From Alphaproteobacteria bacterium (lineage in GTDB: Bacteria; Pseudomonadota; Alphaproteobacteria; Micavibrionales; Micavibrionaceae), in NCBI GenBank assembly GCA_021775915.1, contig JAJFGW010000040.1, positions 1 to 38,999 on the forward strand: a stretch of DNA of 38,999 bases. Direction: 5' to 3'. Positions 6,968-14,878 of this stretch are shown one piece after another (the stretch's first letter is position 1; every line of letters starts with the position of its first letter). The translations under genes and the position numbers were made by a program. The notes beneath the pieces were generated by a model. The model saw nothing but the letters and a program-made list of their open reading frames with translations, ran no database searches and was not told where the DNA came from.

Positions 6968-8440
6968 ATGAGAGACAAGATAGATTTCAAACTATTCGTG
7001 GCGCTGTGGAACCGGCGGCAGAGTATGAACACGCCGGAGATTCATTTTCGGATGGCGGACTGGCTACAAAATGCGTGGGAGACAAAACAAACGCATCTGT
7101 TATTGCAGGCCTTTCGCAGCAGCGGCAAAAGCACGATTGCGGGACTGTTCGCGGCGTGGCTTTTATATCGGCGTCCGGATTTGCGTATCCTTGTTTTGGC
7201 GGCGGACCTGCCGCTGGCACGAAAAATGGTGCGGAATGTTAAACGGATTATTGAGCGTCACCCCCTGACCATGCACCTCAAACCTGCGCGCGCTGACCAG
7301 TGGGGCGCAGATCGTTTTACTATTCAAAGAAAAACGGAGCTGCGTGACCCGTCGATGCTGGCCAAAGGCATTAGTGCAAATATTACCGGCAGCCGCGCTG
7401 ATATTATTATATGCGATGATGTTGAAGTGCCCAATACGTGCGATACGGCAGACAAGCGCAGTAATTTGCGTGAGCGGCTGGGAGAAAATAATTATGTTTT
7501 GGTGCCGGGTGGAACGCAGCTTTATATCGGGACGCCGCATAGTTGGTACACAATTTATGCTGACGAGCCGCGCACGGAAATTGCCGAGGACAGAGCGTTT
7601 CTTGACGGGTTTAAGCGTCTGAAAATTCCAGTAGTAGATGAAAAAGGACAGAGCGCTTGGCCGGAACGGTTCGCGCCGGAGGATATAGAAAGAATTCGTA
7701 AAAGTGCCGGGCCGAATAAATTTTCATCACAGATGATGCTTGAGCCTGTAAATATTGCTGAAGGGCGGCTCGACCCGGCAGCGTTTCAACGCTATGAAGC
7801 GGAGCTTTGTTATCTGAAGGAAATCAATTTGCTACAGATTGGCGACCGTAAAATGGTATCGGCAAGTGCGTGGTGGGACCCGGCTTTTGGTAAAGGCAGC
7901 GGCGATGGCAGCGTGCTGGCCGTTGTTTATACCGATGAAACGGGATGTTACTGGTTGCACCGGATTGTTTATTTGAAAAATGATCCCGGCGGTGAACTTG
8001 ATGAGGCAACACAACAATGCCGTCAGGTGGCGCAGGCCGTCAAAGATTTACATGTGCCGTCTGTCGCAATTGAGATTAACGGCATTGGTCGTTTTTTGCC
8101 GAACATATTAAGGCGTGAACTTGCCCGCGCGCATGTACCTTGCGCGGTGAAGGAAATTACCAGCACGCGGCCTAAGGACATCCGCATTATGGAGGCTTTT
8201 GATACGGTACTCGCCGCGCGCATGCTTTATGTGCAAGCGTCGGTTTATAACACGCCGTTTATATCCGAAGTGCAAGAATGGCGGCCAGATAGCAAAGGCG
8301 GACGCGATGACGGGCTTGATGCTGTGGCGGGAGCTTTGTCTCTGGAACCGGTGCGACTCAAAAAATATTATGCTGGCAGCCGTCAGAATTGGCAGGGCAG
8401 CAGCCAAACCCATGAAGCCAAAACAGATTTCGAGGTTTAA
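6968..8440 (+). CDS. Phage terminase large subunit (ATPase and nuclease)
   Basis: This 490-residue protein packages DNA into the prohead. TTAGGAG before the ATG at 6968 supports this start; a nearby ATG at 6964 is out of frame. The N-terminal ATPase has a Walker A at about residues 48-56 (AFRSSGKST) and a Walker B at about 146-151 (IIICDD), followed by EVPNTCDT, a wording close to that of T7-type maturase B proteins. The C-terminal RNase H-like nuclease carries WWDPAFGKGSGDGS (first acidic residue, about 300), AIEINGIG and a final DDGLDAVAGAL, supplying the usual acidic metal ligands. All motifs appear intact and the length is normal. Confidence 0.92.
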   Translation: MRDKIDFKLFVALWNRRQSMNTPEIHFRMADWLQNAWETKQTHLLLQAFRSSGKSTIAGLFAAWLLYRRPDLRILVLAADLPLARKMVRNVKRIIERHPLTMHLKPARADQWGADRFTIQRKTELRDPSMLAKGISANITGSRADIIICDDVEVPNTCDTADKRSNLRERLGENNYVLVPGGTQLYIGTPHSWYTIYADEPRTEIAEDRAFLDGFKRLKIPVVDEKGQSAWPERFAPEDIERIRKSAGPNKFSSQMMLEPVNIAEGRLDPAAFQRYEAELCYLKEINLLQIGDRKMVSASAWWDPAFGKGSGDGSVLAVVYTDETGCYWLHRIVYLKNDPGGELDEATQQCRQVAQAVKDLHVPSVAIEINGIGRFLPNILRRELARAHVPCAVKEITSTRPKDIRIMEAFDTVLAARMLYVQASVYNTPFISEVQEWRPDSKGGRDDGLDAVAGALSLEPVRLKKYYAGSRQNWQGSSQTHEAKTDFEV

Positions 8441-8785
8441 ATGTCTATATTTTCCAATGAATTGGTGTGGTGGATCACAGTTGTTGATTTGCCAGCCATG
8501 GCCGGCCTTTTTCTTTTGATCTGGCGGACGCGCCGCGATTCTGAACAAGCGCTGCGCCATTTGCGCGAGATTATTGATACGCGCAATAACCAGCTCCGCG
8601 ATGCTTTAGCGGCGTTTAAGCTGGAGGTGGCCAAAAGCTATGCCTCAATTAGCGATATGCGTGAACTGGAAGACCGACTTGTCGGGCACCTGCTGCGCAT
8701 TGAGGACAAGCTCGATAAAACGGCGATGAAGGCCGAGGCGCTGCGGGCTGGGAAAGGACAAAATAATGAACGAACAGGAAATTGA
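8441..8785 (+). CDS. Phage membrane-anchored coiled-coil protein
   Basis: This 114-residue protein has one N-terminal membrane segment (about residues 9-28, VWWITVVDLPAMAGLFLLIW). A long charged coiled coil follows (residues about 32-105). It begins immediately after the terminase stop and overlaps the endolysin start by 20 nt, so it belongs to the packaging/lysis operon. Small proteins of this form commonly precede endolysin genes in phages; an accessory lysis role is possible, but I cannot assign a function. Confidence 0.65.
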   Translation: MSIFSNELVWWITVVDLPAMAGLFLLIWRTRRDSEQALRHLREIIDTRNNQLRDALAAFKLEVAKSYASISDMRELEDRLVGHLLRIEDKLDKTAMKAEALRAGKGQNNERTGN

Positions 8786-9182
8786 TGTGCTTGCCCGTAC
8801 TCTTTGGGGGGAAGCGCGCGGGGAAGGTTCGGGCGGGATGCAGGCTGTGGCCAATGTTGTAATGCGCCGTGTTAAAATCGGTGGCTGGTGGGGTAATAGC
8901 GTGATTGAGGTCTGCCAAAAACCTTATCAGTTTAGTAGCTGGAACAAGGACGATCCGAATTACAAAAGGCTTTTATCTGTCGATGAAAATGACATTCATT
9001 TCTCTGCGGCACAGTCGATTGCAGAGCGTGCCGTTTGCGGCGCTCTTGATGATATTACGGGCGGCGCAGATCATTATCACGCCGCCGGAATTTACCCTAT
9101 GTGGATTAAGGGGCAGCGCCCGGTTTCCGTGATCGGCAATCACATTTTTTATAAACTTACAAAAGGACAAAATCATGTTTGA
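8766..9182 (+). CDS. Phage endolysin, SleB/hydrolase_2-type cell wall hydrolase
   Basis: This 138-residue protein starts with LARTLWGEARGEGSGGMQAV, the hallmark of the SleB (hydrolase_2) family, including the catalytic glutamate in WGEARGE. It continues with VANVVMRRV, a central W/Y-rich part and the closing NHIFYK. These enzymes cleave the glycan strands of peptidoglycan. There is no signal peptide, so it depends on the holin for release. AAAGGACA precedes the ATG. The 3' end overlaps the holin by 8 nt, and the full set endolysin-holin-inner spanin-outer spanin is translationally linked. Confidence 0.9.
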   Translation: MNEQEIDVLARTLWGEARGEGSGGMQAVANVVMRRVKIGGWWGNSVIEVCQKPYQFSSWNKDDPNYKRLLSVDENDIHFSAAQSIAERAVCGALDDITGGADHYHAAGIYPMWIKGQRPVSVIGNHIFYKLTKGQNHV

Positions 9183-9390
9183 GAACATTATAAATATTTT
9201 TACGACCCCCGGCTTTATAGCCGTGCTTCAGCAATGGTTGTTTGCCATTACATCAATCGTTACGGCGGCGAGCGCGCTGACAGCTCTGACTCCAACAAAA
9301 AAGGACGATAAACTCAGAAAGTACCTTCTAGCCGCTCTAAATTTTATCGCGCTGAATATTGGTAATGCCCGGAATAAGGACAATGTTTAG
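9175..9390 (+). CDS. Putative phage holin
   Basis: This 71-residue protein has a central membrane segment (about residues 20-40, WLFAITSIVTAASALTAL), a charged stretch TPTKKDDKLRKY and a second moderately hydrophobic stretch (50-62), ending in NIGNARNKDNV. Size, topology and position between the endolysin and spanins indicate the holin that opens the inner membrane at lysis. Its ATG overlaps the endolysin stop (ATGTTTGA), and its stop overlaps the next ATG (ATGTTTAG). Assignment is by context, since holins share little sequence. Confidence 0.75.
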   Translation: MFENIINIFTTPGFIAVLQQWLFAITSIVTAASALTALTPTKKDDKLRKYLLAALNFIALNIGNARNKDNV

Positions 9391-9598
9391 TGTGGTGTTG
9401 TTTAGTGCGGGTGCCTTTATTGTCACGCTGGTCGCGCTTCTTTTTGCTGTTCGAAAAAGCGGGGCGTTGCGGCAGCGTGCGCGAGCGGCTGAAAAACAAA
9501 ATACTGCGAACAGGAAAGCCCATGAGATTCAGAACCGCGTTGCTGTTAATTCCCGTTTTCGTGAGCGGGTGCGCCGTTACTTCGATGACCGTACCTGA
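9383..9598 (+). CDS. Putative inner-membrane spanin (Rz-like)
   Basis: This 71-residue protein has an N-terminal membrane anchor (residues about 3-22) followed by a highly basic periplasmic helix (ALRQRARAAEKQNTANRKAH and onward). This is the layout of Rz-type inner spanins. The ATG at 9383 has AAGGA 5 bases upstream. A TTG at 9359 in the same frame is a weaker start. A second gene encoding a lipoprotein begins inside it in another frame, the classical Rz/Rz1 arrangement, which strongly supports the call. Confidence 0.72.
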   Translation: MFSVVLFSAGAFIVTLVALLFAVRKSGALRQRARAAEKQNTANRKAHEIQNRVAVNSRFRERVRRYFDDRT

Positions 9599-9707
9599 CT
9601 TTTGTTCCGTCTATAGCCCTGTGCCGACTATGCATTGTGGTACAGAGTATCAAAATCTTGTCAGTGATCAGAATAATGCGACTTATCTTCATTTTTGCGC
9701 TCCTTAA
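9522..9707 (+). CDS. Putative outer-membrane lipoprotein spanin (Rz1-like), overlapping the inner spanin
   Basis: This 61-residue gene starts inside the inner spanin gene in a +1 frame and extends 109 bases past it. An AGGAAAG sequence lies just before the ATG. The product begins MRFRTALLLIPVFVSGCAVT, a lipoprotein signal with lipobox VSGC (Cys 17), giving a mature lipoprotein of 45 residues with three further cysteines (28, 39, 59). Outer spanins are short outer-membrane lipoproteins that join the inner spanin to fuse the membranes in the last step of lysis. The extra cysteines may allow covalent dimers. Confidence 0.72.
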   Translation: MRFRTALLLIPVFVSGCAVTSMTVPDFCSVYSPVPTMHCGTEYQNLVSDQNNATYLHFCAP

Positions 9708-9901
9708 TCTTCTATAGGGTTAAGGAAATGTACGTTAATCATAGCTTCGTAAATTATTCTCGTCGTTTCCAGATCAATGCCGCCCGTGCTGGCACCGATA
9801 TCAATCATGGCTTTTGTCGGTGCTACCGGCACGACGATAAGGTCAGCTTCGCGGAATGCTCCCAGGCCATCCAGTGCTGTTTCAAATGTGTTCGATGTCA
9901 T
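9704..9901 (-). CDS. Small hypothetical protein at the phage/host junction
   Basis: This 65-residue gene runs against the lysis operon and its stop overlaps the outer spanin stop. A strong AAAGGAG seven bases before the ATG argues that it is translated. The product has no signal peptide; a hydrophobic strand (ADLIVVPVAPTKAMIDIGAS) suggests a small folded domain. I recognise no family. It may be the last gene of the phage element or the first host gene. Confidence 0.55.
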   Translation of the reverse strand: MTSNTFETALDGLGAFREADLIVVPVAPTKAMIDIGASTGGIDLETTRIIYEAMINVHFLNPIED

Positions 9902-10037
9902 AGCATATCTCCTTTATCTGGTTTCTGCTTTTTAACATTGCACAGAATGTTCCATAACTCACAGTCACTTCCCCTTTGGGATAGGGCGTGGAATTGCAAA
10001 ATGATGAAAATCAGGCTTTTAGCAAAGAGCTTTATAA

Positions 10038-10056
10038 CCATTATCGTTGATAATGG
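10038..10056. other. Perfect hairpin downstream of the EamA gene
   Basis: CCATTATC-GTT-GATAATGG is a perfect 8-bp inverted repeat, 52 bases beyond the EamA stop and on the phage side of the junction. It has no T-run on either strand, so it may be a weak terminator, a 3' stabilising hairpin or part of a junction sequence. Confidence 0.4.
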
Positions 10057-10107
10057 GGAGAGAGGGGGCGGCCAAAAGTATAGGGTTAGGGTGTTCGTAT
10101 TTTGCCC

Positions 10108-11007
10108 TTAGGTTTGCATTTCGGGAATCTGGCGTGCGATATGCGATTTATGCTCTTGCCAGATGATGTAAAGGCCGGAACTGATAATAAGGCTTGAGCC
10201 TGTTATGGTGGCTAAAGACGGAATGTCACTAAATAAGAAGTAACCGAACAGAACACCCCATAGCATTTGAATATAATGAAACGGGGCAACGACAGCCGTT
10301 TCCGGCGCGCGGGCAAAACCCAGAGACATTGTGAGTTGTCCTAGCAAGATAAGCGGGCTGTATATAAGAAAAATAAGTCCGGCATGAATATCCGGCATTT
10401 CAAATGAAGTAACAGCCAGCGGCGCATTGACAATAAAAATAAGCAGCGAAGGGTAAAAACCATAGAGCGGCAGGTAATCATGCCCCGTTTTTCGTATCAG
10501 AATAATCCCGGTGGAGATAAGAAGCATGGCAAGGAAGGCAAATAAAAGTCCTTCATTCATATGGTTGAATTGCGGCCCGGCCAATATAATAACGCCCGCA
10601 AATCCTACAATAATCGCCCAGAGTCTGTGCCTGCCGATATTTTCTTTAAGGAATACGGCAGAAAGTAGCAGCACGCTTAGCGGTGACAAGAAAACAATCC
10701 CGTAAAAATCTGCCAGTGGAATTAAGGGCAGAGCTTTCACAACAAAAAAAGAGATGAGCAGGACGCATAAGCTGCGCCATAAATGCCATTTTATCTTTGG
10801 CGTTATAAAGCCTTTCCAGCCCTTCACGGATAAAACCCATCCGCCTGTGATAAGAAGTCCGGCCAAACTGCTTGTGGCTAGAATTTGGTGCAGGCCAAAA
10901 CCCTGTGCCAGCCATTTGGTGATGGTGTCGGAAAAAGCAAAAACAGAATAGCCGAACGTGACCATGATAATGGCATTTAAGGCCGGGTGTGTTTTGTGCC
11001 AGAGCAT
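10108..11007 (-). CDS. EamA-family (DMT superfamily) transporter
   Basis: This 299-residue integral membrane protein has about ten hydrophobic helices arranged as two EamA halves. The first half contains the typical region P..LADFYGIVFLSPLSVLLL and FLKENIGRHRLWAIIVGFAGV. The second ends with GVLFGYFLFSDIPSL and an I..SG.YI.. helix. Members export metabolites such as amino acids, nucleosides or drugs; the substrate cannot be read from sequence. It begins 3 nt after the NhaD stop, so the two are co-transcribed. No strong ribosome binding site is seen, in line with coupling. Confidence 0.85.
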   Translation of the reverse strand: MLWHKTHPALNAIIMVTFGYSVFAFSDTITKWLAQGFGLHQILATSSLAGLLITGGWVLSVKGWKGFITPKIKWHLWRSLCVLLISFFVVKALPLIPLADFYGIVFLSPLSVLLLSAVFLKENIGRHRLWAIIVGFAGVIILAGPQFNHMNEGLLFAFLAMLLISTGIILIRKTGHDYLPLYGFYPSLLIFIVNAPLAVTSFEMPDIHAGLIFLIYSPLILLGQLTMSLGFARAPETAVVAPFHYIQMLWGVLFGYFLFSDIPSLATITGSSLIISSGLYIIWQEHKSHIARQIPEMQT

Positions 11008-11010
11008 ATA

Positions 11011-12426
11011 TTAATGCCCGATCATGTGGCCATTGACCAGGAAGTGCGTATAGATAGCGGCGGCGTAACCGAGGAAAATAACCGGCGTCCATTTCAGGTG
11101 AGAGAAAAATGTATATTGTCCGCGCGCAACGCCCATCAGGGCGACCCCGGCAGCAGAACCGATCGAGAGCATGGAGCCGCCGACGCCGGTTGTCAGGGTA
11201 ATGAGCAGCCATTGGAAATGGTCCATCTGCGGGTCCATCGACAGCACGGCAAACATGACCGGGATGTTATCAATGATTGCTGAAGCAAATCCCATCGCAA
11301 TATTGGTGGCACTGGCGCCCCAGCCGTCATACATAGTTGTGGAGGCTATTTCGAGATAACCGAGGAAGCCTAAGCCGCCAACGCTGAAAATTACGCCGAA
11401 GAAAAACAATAGTGTATCCCATTCCGCGGTGGCGACCGTTTCAAGAATATCGAAATCTTCATCTCTGGTTTTGCCGAATTTACGCACGCCATAAGCGTGA
11501 ATCATAAGGAGCGCCAGACCTGTCATCATGCCCAGGAACGGCGGTAGGCCGAGGAATTGTTCAAAGCTGACGGCCATGGTGATGGTCAGGATTCCTAAAA
11601 ATATAACCGACACCCCGCCGCGTTTTATCCGTTCTTTTTCTTTCATGGCCCAGGGCATGCCCTGGGGGACAAAAAAGCTCATGATAATTGCCGGCACCAG
11701 AAAATTTGCAGCTGATGGAAGAAACAGGGCAAAAAATTCGAAAAAATCCGCTTTTTCCGCTTGCCAGACCATCAGGGTGGTAATATCGCCGAATGGGCTG
11801 AACGCGCCGCCAGCGTTGGCGGCACAGACAATATTGATGCACCCTAGAGAAACAAATTTAGGATCGTTGCCGCCGATCGCCATGATAACTGCGCCAAGGA
11901 CAAGCGCGGTCGTCAAGTTGTCGGCAATTGGGGACAGGAAAAAAGCCAGTATGCCCGTGATCCAGAAAAGCTGTTTAATATTAAAACCGGCCTGCACCAG
12001 TTTAGCCCGCAGGGCGGCAAAAACCCGCCTGTCCTCCATGGCGCTGATATAGGTCATCGCTGCGAGCAGGAATAAGAGCAGCGAAGCATATTCTTCCAGC
12101 CCGTGAAAAACGGCCGTGCGTAGCGTATGATGGTCAATGCCGTAATCTTTAGCGATAAAACCAATAATGATCCAGATGATTCCTGCGCCGAGCATGACCG
12201 GCTTGGATTTGCGCAGGTGTGTGCGTTCCTCGAACAGAACTGCGATGTAAGACAGGGTGAAAACAACCAGACATAAGATCGCCAGGGCGTGCGTTGTCAG
12301 GTCTATTGCATCTGCCGGATCAACCAGGTCTGCTAAATGAGTTGCGGTCGTATGCCCTTCCGCTGCCCAAGCTATGCCGGGTGTAAATAGAGTCATTATT
12401 AGTAGAATTAGTGCGCTATAGGCCAT
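11011..12426 (-). CDS. nhaD: Na+/H+ antiporter, NhaD type
   Basis: This 471-residue protein has an N-terminal signal-like segment (ending GIAWAAEG) and about twelve membrane helices. Features of the NhaD/ion transporter superfamily include LSPIADNLTTALVLGAVIMA, CINIVCAANAGGAFSPFGDITTLMVW, a DTLLFFFGVIFSVGGLG helix and SAIIDNIPVMFAV, with acidic residues in unwound helix regions. It should exchange cytoplasmic Na+ or Li+ for protons, for sodium and pH homeostasis. It heads a minus-strand operon with the EamA transporter and is divergent from isocitrate dehydrogenase. Confidence 0.88.
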   Translation of the reverse strand: MAYSALILLIMTLFTPGIAWAAEGHTTATHLADLVDPADAIDLTTHALAILCLVVFTLSYIAVLFEERTHLRKSKPVMLGAGIIWIIIGFIAKDYGIDHHTLRTAVFHGLEEYASLLLFLLAAMTYISAMEDRRVFAALRAKLVQAGFNIKQLFWITGILAFFLSPIADNLTTALVLGAVIMAIGGNDPKFVSLGCINIVCAANAGGAFSPFGDITTLMVWQAEKADFFEFFALFLPSAANFLVPAIIMSFFVPQGMPWAMKEKERIKRGGVSVIFLGILTITMAVSFEQFLGLPPFLGMMTGLALLMIHAYGVRKFGKTRDEDFDILETVATAEWDTLLFFFGVIFSVGGLGFLGYLEIASTTMYDGWGASATNIAMGFASAIIDNIPVMFAVLSMDPQMDHFQWLLITLTTGVGGSMLSIGSAAGVALMGVARGQYTFFSHLKWTPVIFLGYAAAIYTHFLVNGHMIGH

Positions 12427-12563
12427 TTTTTATGATTACCTTTAAAGTCTAGGTTATATATTATTATATACTCTGGCATATTATGTTTCGATGTCAATCA
12501 AAACAGGATAGGCTATTGTCGTTATTTTGAGATGACAATTACAAAGAGTAAGAGGGGTTCGGC

Positions 12564-14012
12564 ATGACAAACAAGACAGCAATCACAGTGGCTCACGGCG
12601 ATGGTATAGGCCCAGAAATAATGGACGCAACGTTGCGTATTTTGGACGAGGCTGGTGCAGCGCTTGATATAGATGAAATAAAAATTGGCAAAGATGTCTA
12701 TGAGGGCGGCGTGCCGAGCGGTGTTCCTGATGAAGCATGGGACAGTTTGCGCCGGACTAAAATCTTCCTGAAAGCGCCGATTACGACCCCGCAGGGCGGT
12801 GGTTATAAAAGCCTTAACGTAACGATCCGTAAGACACTGGGATTATTTGCAAATGTTCGTCCGTGCGTGTCTTATGCACCCTATGTTGAGACTAATCACC
12901 CGAATATGGATCTAGTGATTATCCGTGAGAATGAAGAAGACCTTTATGGAGGGATTGAATATCGTCAGTCTCAGGACGTGATGGCCGCACTTAAGCTTAT
13001 TTCGCGCCCCGGTACCGAGCGGATTGTTCGCTATGGTTTTGAATATGCGCGGGCCAACGGTCGTAAAAAAGTCACCTGCATGACCAAGGACAATATTATG
13101 AAGCTGTCCGATGGCTTGTTTCATAAGGTGTTTGATGAAATTGGCGCAGAATATCCGGATATTGAGCAAGACCATATGATTATCGACATCGGCGCGGCCA
13201 AGGTCGCCTCGGCGCCGCATATGTTTGATGTGATTGTGCTGCCAAATTTATACGGCGATATTGTTTCTGATATTGCCGCCGAAGTCACCGGCTCGGTGGG
13301 GCTGGGCGGTTCTTCCAATGTCGGGCTTGATTTCGCGATGTTTGAAGCTGTGCATGGCAGCGCCCCGGATATTTCAGGGCAAGGAATTGCGAATCCTTCC
13401 GGTTTGTTGCTGGGGGCTGTGATGATGTTGGTTCATGTTGGGCAAGGCGAGGTCGCTGCCAAGATTCATAATGCGTGGCTGAAAACAATCGAGGACGGTA
13501 TTCATACCGGCGAAATTTTCCGCGCCGGGACAAGTCGTAAGAAAGTCGGCACGGACGGTTTTGCCAAAGCTGTGATCGAGCGGCTGGGCGCACTGCCGGA
13601 CAAAATGGTCGCGGCCAATTATAACGGCGTTCCCGCAGGTGGCATGAAATTGCCACCGTTAAAAGAACGTGCAAAAGAGAAAAAAGAGCGCGTTGGTGTT
13701 GATTTGAATTTGAACTGGGACGGGTCTTCTGAAGAGCTGGCGACTAAAATTTTGCCATGCACAGATGAGGGTCTGGCGCTTTCCATGATCTCAAATCGCG
13801 GCGTAAAAGTCTGGCCGAATGGCTTGCCGGAAACATTTTGCGCCGATAACTGGCGGCTGCGCTTTAAAGGCAAGGACGGCGGCACAGTCAAGACTTCGCA
13901 GGTTCTGGCCTTAATGCAGCGCTTGAACGAGGCCGATATGAATTTCACCAAGGCCGTGATGCTTCATACATTTGATGGTGAGCCAGGCTTTACCGTGGCG
14001 CAGGGCGAGTAG
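12564..14012 (+). CDS. icd: Isocitrate dehydrogenase (NADP-dependent type), alphaproteobacterial long form
   Basis: This 482-residue enzyme oxidatively decarboxylates isocitrate to 2-oxoglutarate in the TCA cycle. The start is preceded by AGAGGGG. The catalytic domain spans about residues 5-335: HGDGIGPEIM, the substrate phosphate site KSLNVTIRKTLGLFANVRPC, IIRENEEDLYGGIE, the metal-binding NLYGDIVSDIAAEVTGSVGLGGSSN and the cofactor loop AVHGSAPDISGQGIANPSG. An extension of about 130 residues follows, as in the alphaproteobacterial/rickettsial 480-residue form. The strand opposite to NhaD shares its upstream region. The 3' end overlaps the convergent downstream gene by 23 nt. Confidence 0.93.
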   Translation: MTNKTAITVAHGDGIGPEIMDATLRILDEAGAALDIDEIKIGKDVYEGGVPSGVPDEAWDSLRRTKIFLKAPITTPQGGGYKSLNVTIRKTLGLFANVRPCVSYAPYVETNHPNMDLVIIRENEEDLYGGIEYRQSQDVMAALKLISRPGTERIVRYGFEYARANGRKKVTCMTKDNIMKLSDGLFHKVFDEIGAEYPDIEQDHMIIDIGAAKVASAPHMFDVIVLPNLYGDIVSDIAAEVTGSVGLGGSSNVGLDFAMFEAVHGSAPDISGQGIANPSGLLLGAVMMLVHVGQGEVAAKIHNAWLKTIEDGIHTGEIFRAGTSRKKVGTDGFAKAVIERLGALPDKMVAANYNGVPAGGMKLPPLKERAKEKKERVGVDLNLNWDGSSEELATKILPCTDEGLALSMISNRGVKVWPNGLPETFCADNWRLRFKGKDGGTVKTSQVLALMQRLNEADMNFTKAVMLHTFDGEPGFTVAQGE

Positions 14013-14814
14013 AGCTGTATTCCGCCCGGCTGTACCGGTCGAGTACTTTTGTCAATTCACGGGTGAATTTTTTGCTTTGCCGGAAGGCATCGCGCTCTAA
14101 TGGGACTGCGTGGTATAGAGACCGCACTTTGCTGAATTTTTCAAGATCAATTAGTCTGCTTTTATGGAGCATATCCATATCATCTTTTAGCAGGTGCTTT
14201 TCACGGTTTGGGCATTGCGCAAAATAATCCGCGAGGGCAAAATGAATGGCGTGGAGGTTCTCATGAAAGACCGTGTCCATGGCCCTATTAAAATCGTGAA
14301 ACCCCGTGTCTTTGTGTGTATTTATTGAAATGTTGCATTGCCAGTTAATCGTACTGTTCGTGGCTCGCCCTCGTTCAAAATGAGTTCCCTTACCTGCCGG
14401 ACGGCCTTTTTCATAAAAGTGAAGAAAAATATTTTTAGGCGGAAAAAGCGTTCTTTCATGACTGAATATATTTTGCATCTTTTCAGATATATCTCTGATT
14501 ATTGTTTGCTGGCAATTCGGCTTTAGCTTGTCCCAGTTTTTTGCCGCGTCACGAAATTTTTTGTTGTTACAAAGCCCTTCGGCCAGCCACTGTCGCCCCG
14601 TTTCGCTCGATTTGCTATAGTTTTTAGAGAAGGATAATTGAGCAAAAAGGTCTTTCAGGCTGTTAATTTCAGCTTTGAGGGGGTTCGGATTGACCCATTT
14701 TGTGCCGCTTAGCTCTATATTCAGGGCTTGCGCGGTCTTTTGCAGTTGCGCAGACATCCTCTGGCAGACAGTTACAATATCGGCCGGTGGTTTGTGGGCA
14801 ATACTCATTTCCAT
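13990..14814 (-). CDS. HExxH-containing protein of unknown family
   Basis: This 274-residue protein has no signal peptide and is helical and lysine/arginine-rich. At about residues 181-190 it carries TVFHENLHAI, an HExxH zinc-peptidase motif in a helix, followed by ADYFAQCPNREKH, whose acidic or His residues might supply a third ligand. A metallopeptidase fold is therefore possible, but the rest of the sequence is unfamiliar. Three in-frame ATG/M residues lie near the start; 14814 is the first and none has a clear ribosome binding site. It converges on isocitrate dehydrogenase with a 23-nt overlap. It may be transcribed from the FolD operon 64 nt upstream. Confidence 0.65.
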   Translation of the reverse strand: MEMSIAHKPPADIVTVCQRMSAQLQKTAQALNIELSGTKWVNPNPLKAEINSLKDLFAQLSFSKNYSKSSETGRQWLAEGLCNNKKFRDAAKNWDKLKPNCQQTIIRDISEKMQNIFSHERTLFPPKNIFLHFYEKGRPAGKGTHFERGRATNSTINWQCNISINTHKDTGFHDFNRAMDTVFHENLHAIHFALADYFAQCPNREKHLLKDDMDMLHKSRLIDLEKFSKVRSLYHAVPLERDAFRQSKKFTRELTKVLDRYSRAEYSSTRPAPR

Positions 14815-14878
14815 AAAATATATGACTTTGCGAATAAGTGCAAGTAAAACAGTTAATCGGGAATAACTTGGTGAGGTT

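Larger units (their letters stand above)
1..9707. mobile_element. T7-like (podovirus) phage/prophage late-gene segment, left end outside window
   Basis: The gene order is virion protein, peptidoglycan-binding-like protein, T7-type tail fibre, small terminase candidate, large terminase, endolysin, holin and spanins. This resembles the late right arm of T7-like phages, in which the tail fibre gene is followed by lysis and DNA-packaging genes. Nearly all phage genes run on the plus strand with short gaps or overlaps. AT-rich cargo genes interrupt the series. No integrase, repressor, replication gene or attachment site is visible, so I cannot tell a live prophage from a remnant. The right limit is placed at the spanin stop because typical bacterial genes begin at 10.1 kb; a small opposite-strand gene at 9704-9901 may also belong to the element. 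Confidence 0.8.

Noticed and set aside
9695-10111. 138-codon plus-strand frame at the phage-host junction
   Set aside because: No binding site and low-quality protein; the opposite strand has a 65-codon gene with a strong AAAGGAG.
12427-12563. Riboswitch between nhaD and icd
   Set aside because: The AT-rich intergenic region shows no convincing conserved fold; promoters for both genes are likely but no clear boxes can be assigned.
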